NCBI GenBank assembly: GCA_013350335.1
Contig: CM023536.1
Span: 13,521,520 to 13,585,519 of the forward strand
Direction of reading: 5' to 3'
Length of the DNA: 64,000 bases
DNA from: Chimonanthus salicifolius
Taxonomy: Eukaryota > Streptophyta > Magnoliopsida > Laurales > Calycanthaceae
Position numbers and translations under genes: made by a program. The stretch's first letter is position 1. Each line of letters begins with the position of its first letter. Under the pieces are notes generated by a model, which saw only the letters and a list, made by a program, of their open reading frames with translations, did no database searches and was not told the origin of the DNA. Shown here in pieces: positions 23,193-35,774 of the stretch.

Positions 23193-23457
23193 CAGGTGTA
23201 TAAATCTCGGCAGATACATCTCGTATCAGTCGAGATATCTCGAGTTTTGGACACCTGAGATATCTAAACCGATATGAGATGTATCAGCTGTACGGCTGAG
23301 ATTTTATTAAAAAAAAAAAAACAGAGAGAAATAAATATCGGCCGTTATCGGCGAGATATCGGCCGTTATCGGCGAGATATCGACTGATATCAGTCGATAT
23401 TAGTCGGGCCTGAGATCTCGACCGAGATCTCAGATGGGCCGTTTATTTTTAACTCTG
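23193..23457. mobile_element. hAT-type MITE (265 bp) of the ATATCGGCC family, TSD GAACCAC(A/G)
   Basis: It starts CAGGTGTATAAATCTCGG and ends TTATTTTTAACTCTG, with flanks GAACCACA (23185-23192) and GAACCACG (23458-23465). The interior has many ATATCGGCC, GATATCTCGA and CAGTCGATAT motifs in both orientations, shared with the elements at 50933 and 62971. Confidence 0.75.
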
Positions 23458-23478
23458 GAACCACGTAAGCCTCATTTA

Positions 23479-23557
23479 TCCGCCGTCCAAAATACTTGTC
23501 CTATTTTGGAATTTGTGAAAATAAAGGAATATGACAAGTAATTTGGGATAGAGGGAG
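23479..23557. mobile_element. Small Stowaway-type MITE (79 bp)
   Basis: TA-flanked. The left arm TCCGCCGTCCAAAATACTTGTC pairs with the right arm GACAAGTAATTTGGGATAGAGGGAG, ending in TA at 23558-23559. It resembles the larger Stowaway at 51573. Confidence 0.6.
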
Positions 23558-23589
23558 TATTTGAGAGCTAAACTCTTAATTATAATATT

Positions 23590-24065
23590 AATAGGGGTGC
23601 AACTTGGGTCGAGTCCAACCCTGCCCCAAACTGAAAAATTTACAGCCTGACTCTATTCAGTTAGGGCTAGGGCCCAATTACAGTTAGAAAATGAAGGCCT
23701 GATTTTGGGCAGCCCCCTTTGAAGTTAGAAAATGAAGGCATGTTTTAAATTCAGGCTGGCTCCAGGCTTTGCGCCAATCCAAAAAATATAGAGCCTGACT
23801 CTACTTTGTTAGGGTCCGAGCCCCAATTAAGGTTAGAAAATGAGGGCCTGATTTAAATTTGGATTGGGCATTGGCCTTGCGTATTGGACGCCTAACCTAA
23901 CAAATTTAGAGCCCAACTTTACTCAGTTAGGGGCAAGGCCCCAATTAAGGTTAGAAAATAAAAGCTTGATTTAAACTCTAAACTCTAAACCCTAAATCTT
24001 AAAGCCTGAGTCAGGCTAAACTCGAGCCTTGCATTCTTGGGCCTAGCCCGATCTAAAAGCCTAAA
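23590..24065. repeat. Degenerate tandem repeat around GTTAGAAAATGAAGGCCTGA
   Basis: Three to four diverged units of about 110-130 bp share a core of GCCTGACTCTA, CAGTTAGGG, CCCCAATTAAGGTTAGAAAATGA and GGCCTGATTTAAA. No coding frame. Confidence 0.65.
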
Positions 24066-25239
24066 CTAAACTCTAAAACATAGGATATTTAGTATATGAT
24101 TTATATTTTATAATTAATATTAAATAATATAGTATGATTAATTAAAAAACTTTGTCTCTAAAACATTATTAAATCCTATGTATTCATCCTAGACTTAATC
24201 TTAGTCATTTATAAATTTTCTTATCTCCACTTCCCAACTGTAACCATGTATCTTTTTCCTCTCCTCTTAACAAAACTGTTCCCTATTTTGAGGATTTAAC
24301 TTTATTAGTTTAAGTGGTAAAACTTGAAGTGTAGAAGTTGTTTTTATTTTAGAGCACAATTTTTGGATTTTTATATGATGTATTGATTAGAAGTGAAATA
24401 ATACGTTAAAAGTTTATTTAATGTTATAGATGTAATAAAATTAGTCGTTGTCATGATGATTTGTATGATGGAAAAAAATTCTAATTTAAATAATAAATTA
24501 AATCAGAGAGGGTGTGCAATAAATAATAAACAACTAAAGGTTAAAATTGTAAACGAACAATAATAAATGATTTAGAATTAAAAATTGATTAAGGACTCGG
24601 TGGATGTGCTGAGGTAAGACATTCTGCAATGTCAATAGATTATAGATATGACTTCCGTACATATTTAATAATATTTTGACTCTTTGATAGATAAAAAATA
24701 TTTTATTTAATACTGCATTTGGATGTGAATTTTTTTTTTTTAGGAATTTCTTTAAGATTTATTTTAAATAAAGGTTTCTCTTGTTAAGAAATTTTCCTTT
24801 TTCTCATAACTAAAGAGGAAAAGCACATGAGAGAAATCTTCTTTGATAACTGTCTGTAGGAAAATTTGAAATATTTTTAATTTCATCACAATCAATAACA
24901 TTTAATAGACCATATATTATAAATAATTAAATTTAAATTTTGAAATAAATATAATTATTAAATAATACTCACTAAATAAAAAATAATAATATCTTTATAA
25001 TAATATTACACAGTTGTTTATAATTTCTATTCCATTATTATAACTCAAAATGAAGTCTTGTTCCTTTCATGTTAACATTTCTACATGTAAAATTATTTCT
25101 TAAGTACTATTAAACATCAAAATAAATGAAAAAAAGACAACACATCTTTTAATCTATTCATAATCTATTTATTCACGTGTAAAATATACAGTATAACAAC
25201 TTATAATCATTAAACTTTATCAAGAATCAAAGTTAATAA
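24066..25239. other. AT-rich intergenic DNA, no feature seen
   Basis: Homopolymer-rich non-coding DNA with no TSD-flanked element or open frame that I could support. Confidence 0.45.
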
Positions 25240-25690
25240 AAAAATTCAACTGCAAAATTTCTAAAACTTCTGCTGAACAGTTTTTGAATTTCAACATAAG
25301 TTTTTGAAATTTCAGCCAAATTTACAGTCAAATTTTTAATTATTTCGCTCAAAATTGTCAGCTAAAAAATTCACTACAAGTTTTTTGAAATTTTAGTCTA
25401 AATTTCAGCTAAAATTTTCAGCCTAACTTTCGAAAATTTCATTGCTTGATAATCAAACCAAAATTTTAGCTAAAACATATGCAAAAACTTCTGAAAATTC
25501 CAACCATAATGGTGAAAATTTCAATCAAAATTTTCTCAAAATTCCTAATTTTAGCTAAATATTTCAGCCAAAAAATTATCTAAAAAATTCAGTTGAAATT
25601 TTAGAAATTTCAGTTGACAATTTCACTTCTGGAATTTTAGTCGAAGTTTTCGGCTGAAAATTTCTACCAAAAATTTGTAACAAGAAAGAG
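25240..25690. repeat. Degenerate minisatellite of AAATTTCAGC(C/T)AAAATTT type
   Basis: About 450 bp consists of loosely repeated 15-25 base units in which AAATTTCAGC, AAAATTTTC and TTTCAGCCAAA alternate. Confidence 0.6.
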
Positions 25691-26320
25691 GAAAATGAAT
25701 AAGAAGAGTAAGAAGAAAAAGACAGTACCAGATTGAAATCTCAGTTAGCCGTCTCCTCTTTAAACCTACACCAACGACCACCGTGGAGAAAGAGAGGATA
25801 TCGAATTCTAAAAAGAGGTAAGGTGGTAACCACCTTTCAACCGGCTACGTCGATGACGACAAAGACGACGACGAGATAAAGTTGTTTCGATCTCAGAGAG
25901 AGCTTGCAGAACAGTTTATTCTTCTCTACACTCAGCCGTCTTCATTTGTTTTTCCTTTCTCTCGTATCCTTTTCGCATCTTTTATTGCCAATAATGTATG
26001 CCTTTACGTGTCCAACAAGGGAGGGATTTGGTTCTTTTTATCTTTAAAATAATATTATAATTTAAATCAATAAAGTAGCTTAAGATTCTCCTTGAGATTA
26101 CAAATTCTCGATCGGAGATTCCTGCCTCAAAACTGCAAATTCATGAGATCTGAAATTTAATAGATTCCTGCCTCAAAATTACGAACTCTCGAGATGTGAA
26201 ATATTGGATCTTTAATAGATTAATTTTTTTGTCATTATTTAAAGTCAATTCAACTCATTTTATGTTCAATTTTTTTTTTTAAATACTTAACACGGATAAA
26301 TCTGAAATACTGTCAGTTAA
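25691..26320. other. Intergenic DNA, no feature assigned
   Basis: A GAC-rich patch (25845-25880) and scattered short repeats such as TCCTGCCTCAAAA (about 26120 and 26165). No gene. Confidence 0.4.
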
Positions 26321-26329
26321 AAGTTTGCA

Positions 26330-28071
26330 GGGTGCCCACGTAGACACCACACAAATTTATTAGCAGATATCAATTTTTAAATTTTAAGTGAAAATTACAA
26401 CTCTGCCCTTCCACGCAGAATCGATCGATCGATTGTGCACTGCATTTTTCGCATCGATCGATCGATTATACAAGCTAATGAAAATGATAGCAAAAATGTG
26501 CGATTGATTCTGTCGATCAATTGATAGCATGCTATTAATCAATTCATACAGTAATTAAATAAAAAAAATTAAAAATTTTAAAGTTATTTTTTATGCACTG
26601 TATATTTTTAAAATTTCTCAAATTGAATATCCAGACTAATTACGATAACCTAATAAAAATACTTTAAGACTTCAAGGTCTTTTGATACTCCCAAATGCTT
26701 AAAACAGAGTGTTTTACAAATAAAGGTATCCCTAGGGTGTACCGAAAACACATTTAGGAGTGTCAAAAGACCATGAAGTGTTAAAGTATTTTTATCAGGT
26801 TATCGTAATTAGTCCAGATATTTAATTTGAGAAATTTCGAAAATACACAATGCTTAAAAAATAACGTTAAAGTTTTATCTTTCCTTTAAAACTTTAACAT
26901 TATTTTTTAAGCACTGTGTATTTTTAAAATTTCTCAAATTAAATATCCAGACTAATTACGATAACCTGATAAAAATACTTTAAGGCTTCAAGGTCTTTTG
27001 ACACTCCTAAATGTATTTTCAGCACACCCTAGGGATATCCTTATTTGTAAAACACTCTATTTTAAGCATTTGAGAGTGTCAAAAGACCTTTAAGTCTTAA
27101 AATATTTTTATCAAGTTATCGTAATTAGTTCACATATTTAATTTGAGAAATTTTGAAAATACACAGTGCTTAAAAAATAACATTAAAGTTTTATCTTTCC
27201 TTTAAAGCTTTAACATTATTTTTTAAGCACTGTGTATTTTCAAAATTTCTTAAATTAAATATCCGGACTAATTACGATAACCTGATAAAAATATTTTTAG
27301 ATTTTAAGGTTTTTTGACACTCCTAAATGTGTTTTCGGCACACCCTGGGGATACCCTTATTTGTAAAACATTCTGTTTTAAGCATTTGGGAGTGTCAAAA
27401 GACCTTAAAGTCTTAAAGTATTTTTATCAGGTTATCGTAATTAGTCCGGATATTCAATTTGAGAAATTTTGAAAATACACAGTGCTTAAAAAATAATATT
27501 AAAGTTTTCAAGAAAAGATAAAACTTTAAATATTTTTTAAGCACTGTGTATTTTTAAAATTTCTCAAATTAAATATCCGGACTAATTACGATAACGTGAT
27601 AAAAATACTTTAAGACTTCAAGGTCTTTTGACACTCCTAAATGTGTTTTCGGCACACCTTAGAGATACCCTTATTTGTAAAACACTCTGTTTTAAGTATT
27701 TGGAAGTGTCAAAAGATCTTAAAGTCTTAAAGTATTTTTATCAGCTTATCGTAATTAGTCCGGATATTCATTCAATTTGAGAAATTTTGAAAATATACCG
27801 TGCTTAAAAAATAACTTTAAAATTTAATTTTTTTTTATTTAATTACTGTATGAATCGATCGATTGATAGCATGATATCAATCGATCGACAGAATCAATCG
27901 CAAATTTTTGTGATCGTTTTTATCCACTTGTGTAATCGATCGATCGATGCGAAAAATGCAGTGCACAATCGATCGATCGATTATGCGCGGAAGGGCAGAA
28001 TGGTAATTTCCACTTAAAATCTAAAAATCGGTGTCTGCTGACAGGTTTCTGCGGTGTCTATATAGGCACCC
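26330..28071. mobile_element. Mutator-like (MULE/MITE) element of 1,742 bp built from tandem palindromes, 9-bp TSD
   Basis: Terminal inverted repeats start GGGTGCCCACGTAGACACC and end GGTGTCTATATAGGCACCC, extend past 100 bp, and include CGATCGATCGAT runs at about 26420-26465 and 27935-27985. The flanks AAGTTTGCA at 26321-26329 and 28072-28080 are identical 9-bp duplications, a Mutator hallmark. Inside, four near-palindromes of about 315 bp start near 26577, 26890, 27205 and 27522. Each has an arm (ATTTTTTAAGCACTGTGTA, then GACTAATTACGATAACCTGA, then AGGTCTTTTGACACTCC), a centre of about 70 bp, and the arm inverted. No transposase is encoded, so it is non-autonomous. Confidence 0.88.
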
Positions 28072-28080
28072 AAGTTTGCA

Positions 28081-28826
28081 ATATATCAATTTAGAGTTGG
28101 ACCTATTTTTGAATAAATTATTTTTTTTTATAATAAAAATTTTCAAGATATCCTCTACTTTTCTCTGAGTAAAACAATATTAGCTAAATCCACACAGCCC
28201 TTCACAAATCTATCTAAAATGTCTGTTTGATGTGGTTAAAAAATATTTTTTGATATCTTTTAATAAAAAATAATGCCATTCAAATATGAAAAATTATGTT
28301 TTTAAAAAAAATTAAAAATCAATAGTTAAAATAGAGTTAATTTTTTATGAGCTTTTAATATAATGATATGATCAACTAAAAATAGGTTCAAATTGAATAT
28401 GGTCACATCAAACAGACCACTTGTGATTTTACACATGTGGCTTTTTATTATCATTAGAATCATGAATTTTGTAGTGTTACTGCATTGAAAGGATCCGAAT
28501 TTATACCTCTAACTCTCCTACGGGTTCATGAAATTGAATATTAACCTATTCAGTTCTTTGGATTGGGGATAATACAGACAACTCTTGATCTGGTTTGTGC
28601 TGCCCATAACAACGGAGATTGGAAGTTGATTATCAGCATTCAAGAGTCGGGTGACTGTTGTATTAAGTAAAAATCAGCGATATAAGAACTCGACCGGACT
28701 GCGGTATGTGTGGGTAGGGAGGCTTGCACATGTCTTGAATTGATGAATTGAATTTTCATGCTAATTGGTGTGGAAGTTCAAATGACTAAATTTGCTTTTG
28801 ATTTGATTTCTTTCGGAGTTTTATTT
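28081..28826. other. Intergenic DNA, no feature seen
   Basis: AT-rich, no supported gene. It ends at the putative start of the copia LTR. Confidence 0.4.
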
Positions 28827-29114
28827 TGTTAGCAGAGTTGCTTTGGTCATTGGAATTTTACAAGAGACATGAGATAGGTGGTTTTCTTTCCCACTTTTCT
28901 TCATGTTCAAACTTCTTGTCTCAACCCACATTATTAAACAAAGTATTAATGAAAAGTGTTGACTTTCCATCACTGTATGTGTTGTACTTATCAGTGTCCC
29001 TAATCAAAGCGATTGTAATTGATTTGGTCGTATCCGCTCTAAGAGGTTTGTACAATTCAATATATATTGATGATAATGAGAAGGACAGGGAGCCATCCTT
29101 TTACCAAAACTTTA
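28827..29114 (+). repeat. Putative 5' LTR of copia element C
   Basis: It begins TGTTAGCAGAG, ends AAAACTTTACA, and is directly followed by a PBS-like TGGTATTAGAGC. The partner LTR is missing, so the left edge rests only on the usual TGTTAG start. Confidence 0.45.
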
Positions 29115-29127
29115 CATGGTATTAGAG
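29115..29127 (+). other. tRNA-Met-type primer binding site of copia element C
   Basis: TGGTATTAGAGCA lies directly after an ...ACA end and resembles TGGTATCAGAGC used by plant LTR elements. The adjacent minus-strand gag frame nearly reaches it, so a chance match is possible. Confidence 0.5.
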
Positions 29128-29129
29128 CA

Positions 29130-29971
29130 CCATTTAGGGTTTGACGGTTGTGCGATCTGCATCCCGGCAAAAGTAGACGTGAGGTCCTCATCAGGGCGAG
29201 GACCTTGGCGGTAGAGTTGATAGCAGGAGGCTGCTGTATGACCAACCTTGAATCACAATTGACACTGGACAACGGAAGAAGGGGTTGGGTTCCAAGAATG
29301 CCAGAAGAAGCAGGAGCACGATAGCAATTGCGATTGCCGTGGCCTCCACGTCGATTGTTATGGGGGTAAAAATCTGAGCGACCGCCAGAGGAAGAACGAC
29401 GACCACAGCCACCACGATTATAGTTCCCACGCCCACAGGAAGAGATAATGGCAGTGTGATGGATTCCAATATTATTATCAGTGTAGCAGTTAGAGCCAAA
29501 GAGGCAATCTGTGACTCAAATAAGAGTAGGCAAGCGTGAAGATCTGTGAACACTGGAAGTGGTGGACAGTTGAGGCTTGCAATGCAGAGCACGAAGTAGT
29601 CAAGGCTAAGTCCCCGAAGCACTGATGTAACGAGGTCGTCGTTGGAGACGGGTTGATAAATAGCGGCAAGAGCATCGGCAAGTGATTGGGAATGCTGCAA
29701 ATATGCTGATATAGTCTTGGCACATTTGGAAAGAGATAACACCTGAATACGCAAATGATTTGTGTTGGCGAAAGAGCGCTGTGAGAAGTTACGCTGGAGG
29801 CAGTCCCAAATCTTACGAAAGGTGGAGAGTCCAACATCCTGGGCTAGCACTGGTTCGAAGAGGGTACCAATGAGGATGCCGATGAGAGTTTGATCCATCT
29901 CAACCCAAGTGGTGTAAGCAGGGTCGAGGTTAGGTTTGGAGGAGTCATTAGAGGGAAGATATGGAGGAGGA
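29130..29971 (-). pseudogene. gag: Copia gag, C-terminal part (UBN2-type, zinc knuckle), interrupted by copia A
   Basis: It continues the gag frame broken at 45796: a capsid-like region (WVEMDQTLIGILIGTL, WDCLQRNF, LADALAAI), then a Gly/Arg-rich tail and a CCHC knuckle (VQCQL, FKVGHTAASC) whose second cysteine codon is a stop (TGA). The three pieces lie in different frames. The frame ends near FAGMQIAQPSNP at about 29140, close to the PBS. Non-functional. Confidence 0.72.
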
Positions 29972-29976
29972 CATGG

Positions 29977-30146
29977 TGTCAAAATAATTTCTCAGTATAT
30001 TTCTTTATACGAATGTCCCCTTATATAACTAATACAAAGGAGCTATTACAGGAATACACAGCAGTTATACAATCAGTTTCCTATACAATAGGTAACCGTC
30101 CTTATAATTATGGTATCTAATTACAAATTGACAACTAATGTCAACA
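29977..30146 (-). repeat. 3' LTR of copia A (170 bp)
   Basis: TGTCAAAATAATTTCTC to AATGTCAACA. On the minus strand it is preceded by the purine tract GAGGGTGGG. It matches 35659-35774 plus 45753-45795. Confidence 0.9.
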
Positions 30147-30153
30147 CCCACCC

Positions 30154-32198
30154 TCAAGTTGGTGCATGGATATTGCTCATGCCCAACTTGACAAGAGAGT
30201 CGAGAAATACCTTACTAGCTAAAGCTTTAGTGAGGACATCTGCCAGTTGGTCTTCGGACTTCACGAATGGAAAAATAATGATTTCGGCTTCAAGTTTCTC
30301 TTTGATAAAATGTCTGTCAATCTCCACGTGCTTAGTCAGATCATGTTGAATAGGATTATGAGCAATGTTTATAGCTGACTTGTTGTCACAGTATAGTTCC
30401 ATTGCCATTCTTGGTTTGATGCTTAAGTCATTCAGTAAATTTCTTAACTAGAGCAACTCACATACTCCAAGTGTCATACCTCTATACTCAGCTTCAGTAC
30501 TTGATCTTGATACTACTTATTGTTTTTTACTACTCCAAGTCACAAGGTTCCCACCTACAAAGGTGAAGTATCCTGAGGTAGATCTTCTGCCATCAGCTGA
30601 ACCTACCCAATCGGCATCAGTATAGCCTTCAACCTTTTGGTGTCCATGATTTAAGAACAATAAACCTTTACCCGGAGCAGACGTTAAATATCTCAATATG
30701 CGTTATACAGCATTCATGTGAGGTTTACGTGGGTCGTGCATGAACTGACTTACCACACTTACTGCATACGCAATATCTAGCCTGGTATGAGATAAATAAA
30801 TTAGTTTTCCAACGAGCCTCTGGTATCTCCCTTTATCGGTAGGAGTGCACTCCAACACTCAAAGAGTTTATGATTCTGCTCAATGGGAGTATTAACTGGC
30901 TTGCATCCTAGCATTCCTGTTTCAGATAATAAATCAAGGATATATTTTCGTTGGGATAAGAAAATACCAAACTTTGATCGGGCCACCTCAATCCCAAGAA
31001 AGTATTTAAGATCTCCAAGTTGCTTCATTTCAAACGCGGATGCTAAATATTGTTGTAACCTAGAAATCTCCTCATGATCATCACCTGTCACTACCATATC
31101 ATCAACATAGATAATTAGGGCAGTGGTTTTACCTTTTTCGTGCTTTAAAAACAAAGTGTGATCTGAATTACTTTGTTTGTAGCCAATATTCCTCATAGAC
31201 TTGGTGAACTTGACAAACCAAGCCCTTGGAGACTGCTTCAACTCATACAGTGCCTTTTTTAGTTTGCACACCATTGCTGTATTTTCATATTTTGGTATAC
31301 CTGGAGGAGGATCCATATATACTTCTTCAGTAAGGTCTCCATGTAAGAAAGTATTTTTTACATCAAACTGAAGAAGTGGCCAGTCTTGATTAGCTACTAA
31401 CGACAAAAGTACTCTCACAGTATTAAGTTTGGCAACTAGTGCAAACGTTTCTTGATAATCTATACCATAAGACTGTGTATATCCTTTTACAACTAGCAGA
31501 GCTTTGTATCTCTCAATCGTCCCATCTGCTCTGTGTTTGACCGTAAACACCCATCTGCATCCCACGCTCTTCTTTCCCCTTGGTAAGTGCACGAGTTCCC
31601 AAGTGGCATTTTTGTCCAATGCTGTCATTTCCTCTGCTATAGCCTTGGTCCATGTAGAATCTGCTACAGCTTCCAGCAATTTACTAAGAATAGAGAAAAA
31701 GGATAATTGAAGTACATAAGATGCATATGACTCAGACAACTTGTGGAAGGACACATGGTTACTTATTGGATATTTAACTTTAGCTTTTGGGTCAGGCTTA
31801 TATCTACTTGCTGGTTGACCACGATTAGATCGGGGTGGAAGATGATATTGGGATGGGTCAAATGCAGGCTCAGTTATACTAACAATATCATGGATATTAG
31901 AGTCAACAGGAATAGGATCAAGTAATACCTCTAAAGAGTCCTCTGGATACGATTGCATCAGTGGGATTGTAGACGTAGGAGACATTGTACTATCATGGAC
32001 TTGACATTCACGCCTATTAACTGAGTGCTCAATGGAGGATGATTCGGGTGTCTCGGCTTCAATACTAGATAGCCTCATTATTTCAAAGAACCTTATTTCA
32101 TCCTGATTCTGTACTGTATCTCTAGTCTCCCCAGGAAGTGAATAATCTAATATTGCTTTGGGATAGAAAAACATGCTTTCATGGAAAATGACATCCAT
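30154..32198 (-). pseudogene. pol: Copia A reverse transcriptase and RNase H
   Basis: The RVT_2-type reverse transcriptase includes WTKAIAEEMTALDKNATWEL, GCRWVFTVKHRADG, FDVKNTFLHGDL, the active-site run YVDDMVVTGDD and LGDLKYFLGIE. A frameshift near 30840 separates it from the connection and RNase H region. That region is recognisable from VVSRSSTEAEYRGM (about 30540-30495), behind an in-frame stop, and from MELYCDNKSAINIAHNP to ADVLTKAL (30408-30154). Confidence 0.88.
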
Positions 32199-33640
32199 GG
32201 AGACATAAACTTCTTAGTAGGGGGATGATAACAGCGATATCCTTTCTGAGTGGAGCCATACCCGACAAACACACACTTCAATGCACGTGGTTCCAGCTTG
32301 GTGCGTTGATTGGAATGTAAGTGAACATACACTACACATCCGAAAACACGAGGTGCCAAATGAACAACGGAGGGAAGCGCACAATGGTCAGATAGTACAT
32401 CCAAAGGCCTTTTGAATCCAAGATCACTAGATGGTGTACGATTAATCAAGTACACAGCGAAACTCAAAACTTCGCTCCATAGATGTGATGGAACATGACC
32501 TCCATTTATGAGAGAACGAGTGACCTCCAAAAGGTGCCAATTTTTCCATTCAGCAACCCCGTTCTATTGAGGAGCCTGAGAGCAAGATGTTTGATGGATA
32601 GTACCAACTGAATGCAGAAAAGCAGTCAATTCATTGTTGAAATATTCACCCCCATTATCAGAACGAATATATCTGATAGAAATACCAAATTTTGTTAACA
32701 CCATTTAATGGAAAAGGCGATACACAGTACAGACGTCGCTCTTGTGTCACAGCAAATAAATCCAGGTCATCCTGGTAGAATCATCAACAAATGTAATGAA
32801 TCACCTCATGCCATGGTCTATAGAAAGTGGGGCAGGACCCCAGACATCGGAGTGAACTAAAGCAAAAGGTGCTGCAGTTTTATTATCATTCGAATGAAAA
32901 ACAAAACGATGGTTTTTCGCTAGTACACAAGTTTCGTAAACAAAGTCTAAAATATTAAAACCAGTAAATAATGAGGGAAATAATCTCCTAAGGTAACCAC
33001 ATGAGGGATGACCCAATCCTGCATGCCATAACCAAATCTCCTCCTGCCTTTTAAATACTCTGTCGTCCATAACGTGAACAAGTGCTCCATCATCTGATCG
33101 GCGTAACTCATCATCCAGATAGTACAAGCCTCCATGTTCTTTACCACTGCCAATCTTCTCCTTGCTATGGAAGTTTTGAAAAAGACAATAAGTAGGAAAA
33201 AAAGTGGCAACACAGTCATGAGATTCGGATAACTTATTAACATAAATAAGGTTACAATTTAGTGAAGGGACCAATAAAACATTAATGAGAGATAAGGATG
33301 GTGACAGGGGTACAGTACCGACACCGACAACTGAAGAAGACACGCCATTGGCATTAGTAATGGCTGATTTAGGACAAGTAGAAGATAAATGGCTAAACCG
33401 AGTTTTATCATAAGTCATATGGTCCGTAGCACCTATGTCAATTATCCAAGCACTATTTCGAGTAAAATGAGTAATAACAGAATTAGTGATACCTGACTTG
33501 GCAACAAAGCCGGAAGTAGTGACGATGTGGCTCTTGGAAACGGAATCCACTATCGTGGGATTATAAAAACTGGGAGAGGCCGTCTTACCCTTTGGATGCC
33601 AATCAAGGTAGCCATGGAGCTTAAAGCATGTATCTATCAT
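32147..33640 (-). pseudogene. pol: Copia A protease and integrase
   Basis: The protease-like WIIDIGATDHMT (D-x-G altered: DIGA) is followed by the GAG-pre-integrase region (LWHAGLGHPSCGYL...ETCVLAKNHRF) and an integrase core around HSDVWGPAP, FVDDSTRMTWIYLL and RSDNGGEYFNNEL. It then runs through FGCVVYVHLHSNQRTKLEPRA. Stops occur at 32803-32801 and in the integrase segment, and a frameshift separates it from RT near 32200. Confidence 0.85.
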
Positions 33641-34450
33641 ATGATTAACCCCATTACAATGACTACACTTACAAACACCTTTCTTCGGGTCCGGACGAGT
33701 ACCAGTTTTTCAAATCGTCATAACAGCTCCTTCATTAGATGGCATACCAAGCATAGCATCTTGGCAATTTGCCTCAACACAAATGATAGCATAAGCAACC
33801 TGTAGAGTTGGAAGCGGTGTAGTCGCAAGAACACGACCACGAACCCCATCGAAATGGGAATCGAGACCAGCCAGGAAGACGTACAGTCGTTGAGAGTTGA
33901 CCATAGCGGTATACCTCTCAAGATCCCGGGTACATTCCATAGTGCAAGGCTCAATAACATCAAGCTCCTGCCATAATTGTTGTAGTTTGCCAAAGTAAGA
34001 AATAACAGAACCTCCATTTTGGCGGACAAAAATGACCGCACAATATAATTGATATGCCTTGGAGGCATCTTGGCTGACAGAATAAGTTACTTTAGCAGCG
34101 TCCTAGATCGCCTTGGCAGTAGATAGGTGTAGAAAATGTGACCTGATGTCCTTAGTCATAGCGTCAAGGAGCCAAAATTTGACCATACAGTTCTCATCCT
34201 CCCATGTTTCATATTCCTCAGAATTGGTTGCTTCGGGAGCCTTCTTACTACCAGAGATAAAGCCCCATCGTTTCCTACCCCTGATCTTATTCTGAGCATT
34301 CAAGGACCACTCAATGTAGTTGGTACCATCGAGTCGTTCTGGAGTGATCAAGGATGACATATCTTGTAGGTGGAATGGAGGCAAGACAGTGGGATTAGCC
34401 TTCTCTTTCCCTTTCTGAGAGTCTAGGGTACGGGAGGAGGAATCAGTCAT
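33600..34450 (-). pseudogene. gag: Copia A gag
   Basis: ATG at 34450. MTDSSSRTLDSQKGKEKAN leads into the copia N-terminal motif (ITPERLDGTNYIEWSLNAQN), a capsid region (WLLDAMTKDI, FGKLQQLWQELD, FLAGLDSHFDGVRGRVL) and a zinc knuckle CSHCNGVNHMIDTC near 33650. Same frame throughout, but broken by stops at 34105-34103 and about 33712. Confidence 0.85.
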
Positions 34451-35658
34451 GATAGAAGGTTGAAGAGGTCGAAACCTCTATTGATTCCAAAATTGCAGAC
34501 TCCCTGCAGTTCGCAGAAGCACCCGAGTAAAAACGCATACAGCAGCGAGCTTGACCCAGCCTGGCGTAGATCCAAATGAAATACGCTGTGTGAGCAGCAC
34601 TGTTGAGAAGGACTGCCAATCGACGTGGAGGCCGAGGCAGCAGTGGTGGCAAAAAAAAACTGGGTGGTTACCGTCTTGGCGCTGGTTTCTGCGTCGGCAG
34701 ATCAGGGCACAGCGAACCAGATCTGGTCACGTCGATGGGCCAGATCGGGGATCGCCAAATCGAGGTCGGAGCTGGTGGCAAGGAGATCTATTTGTGTAGA
34801 GAGAGGTAGAGTCACAGCAGATCGGAAACAAGAAGCTTGTAGTGGTGACAGTAATGGCAGCAGGCAGATAAGAGGGATAGGTAGCGGTAGATCAAACACA
34901 GCCGTCTTCAAACAACCGAATCGTCGCCAAATCTTAGATCGGCACAACCAGTTGCGCACAGAGATGTGTGCGGATGAGGGATCAGAGCACGGCACCGTCG
35001 CTGTGTCGGGAGCTCAGATCTGCCAGTTTGTCTTCTCCGGCATCTCTCTTTGTGGTTGAAGGTGTAGTCGTGCGCAACGTAGGAAAAAAACAGCATCGGC
35101 AAGAGGGCTGTCGACGCTATTGTAAGAAAAAGAAAAAATCTCAAATCCGGCGAGAACCGTAAGGATGTCGGAGCTGTAGCCGATAGATGCCAGACTTGAA
35201 CAGCCGGGGAAGCCGAATCACTCGGAGAGATCGGCAAAGAGGGGTCTGATCCGAGAGATCGGAAGCGAAACAGCAGAAGAGGGCAACAGATCTCTGCAAA
35301 GAGATTTTATGCAGGTTAGGGTAACAGAGTAGGCGCAGCCAGATCTGGATTTGGAACCAGATTTAAAAAAAAAAAACGCCGTGCACTGTGTGGTAGAGCT
35401 AGCAGCAACGACGGCCAGGGCAAGGAGATAACGAATAGTACGTGAGCAGCACACAGCAGCGGAATGTCTCTCCACCCTCCCTCGACCGATGAAGAGATCT
35501 GGGCAGCGACTACACTGTGAGATCCCGTGGATAAACAGCCGGCGGTAGAGAAGGGACCGGGAAATACTGTGTAGAAGCACAGTAGACAAGAGAAAAAAAA
35601 AATAGAGAAAAAAAATTCGATTCCTATGAAAGGAGATCGAACCTTGGCTCTGATATCA
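34451..35658 (-). other. Copia A leader with PBS; AGATCT-rich
   Basis: An untranslated leader of about 1.2 kb between the PBS (TGATATCAGAGCC on the minus strand, 35658-35646) and the gag ATG. It holds six AGATCT hexamers and many AGATC relatives. Open frames on either strand here have no family match. Confidence 0.7.
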
Positions 35659-35774
35659 TGTGAAAATAATTTCTCAGTATCTTTCTTTATACGAATGTCC
35701 CCTTATATAACTTATACAAGAGAGCTATTACAGGAATACATAGCAGTTATACAATAGGTAACTGTCCCTATAAT
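35659..35774 (-). repeat. 5' LTR of copia A, first part (continues at 45753-45795)
   Basis: TGTGAAAATAATTTC to CCTATAAT, interrupted by the gypsy insertion. The ATAAT duplicated by that insertion is counted in both parts. Net length 154 bp. Confidence 0.9.

Noticed and set aside
26330..28071. A CRISPR-like array of regularly spaced repeats
   Set aside because: Units are about 315-bp palindromes with no unique spacers, bounded by TIRs and a 9-bp TSD, in plant DNA.
28826..29125. 99-codon open frame starting at the copia C LTR
   Set aside because: It lies within the LTR and crosses into the PBS; no protein similarity is apparent.
34551..35589. Possible host gene on either strand beside copia A
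   Set aside because: The interval lies between the copia A PBS and gag ATG, so it is the element's leader. Frames are short and conflicting.
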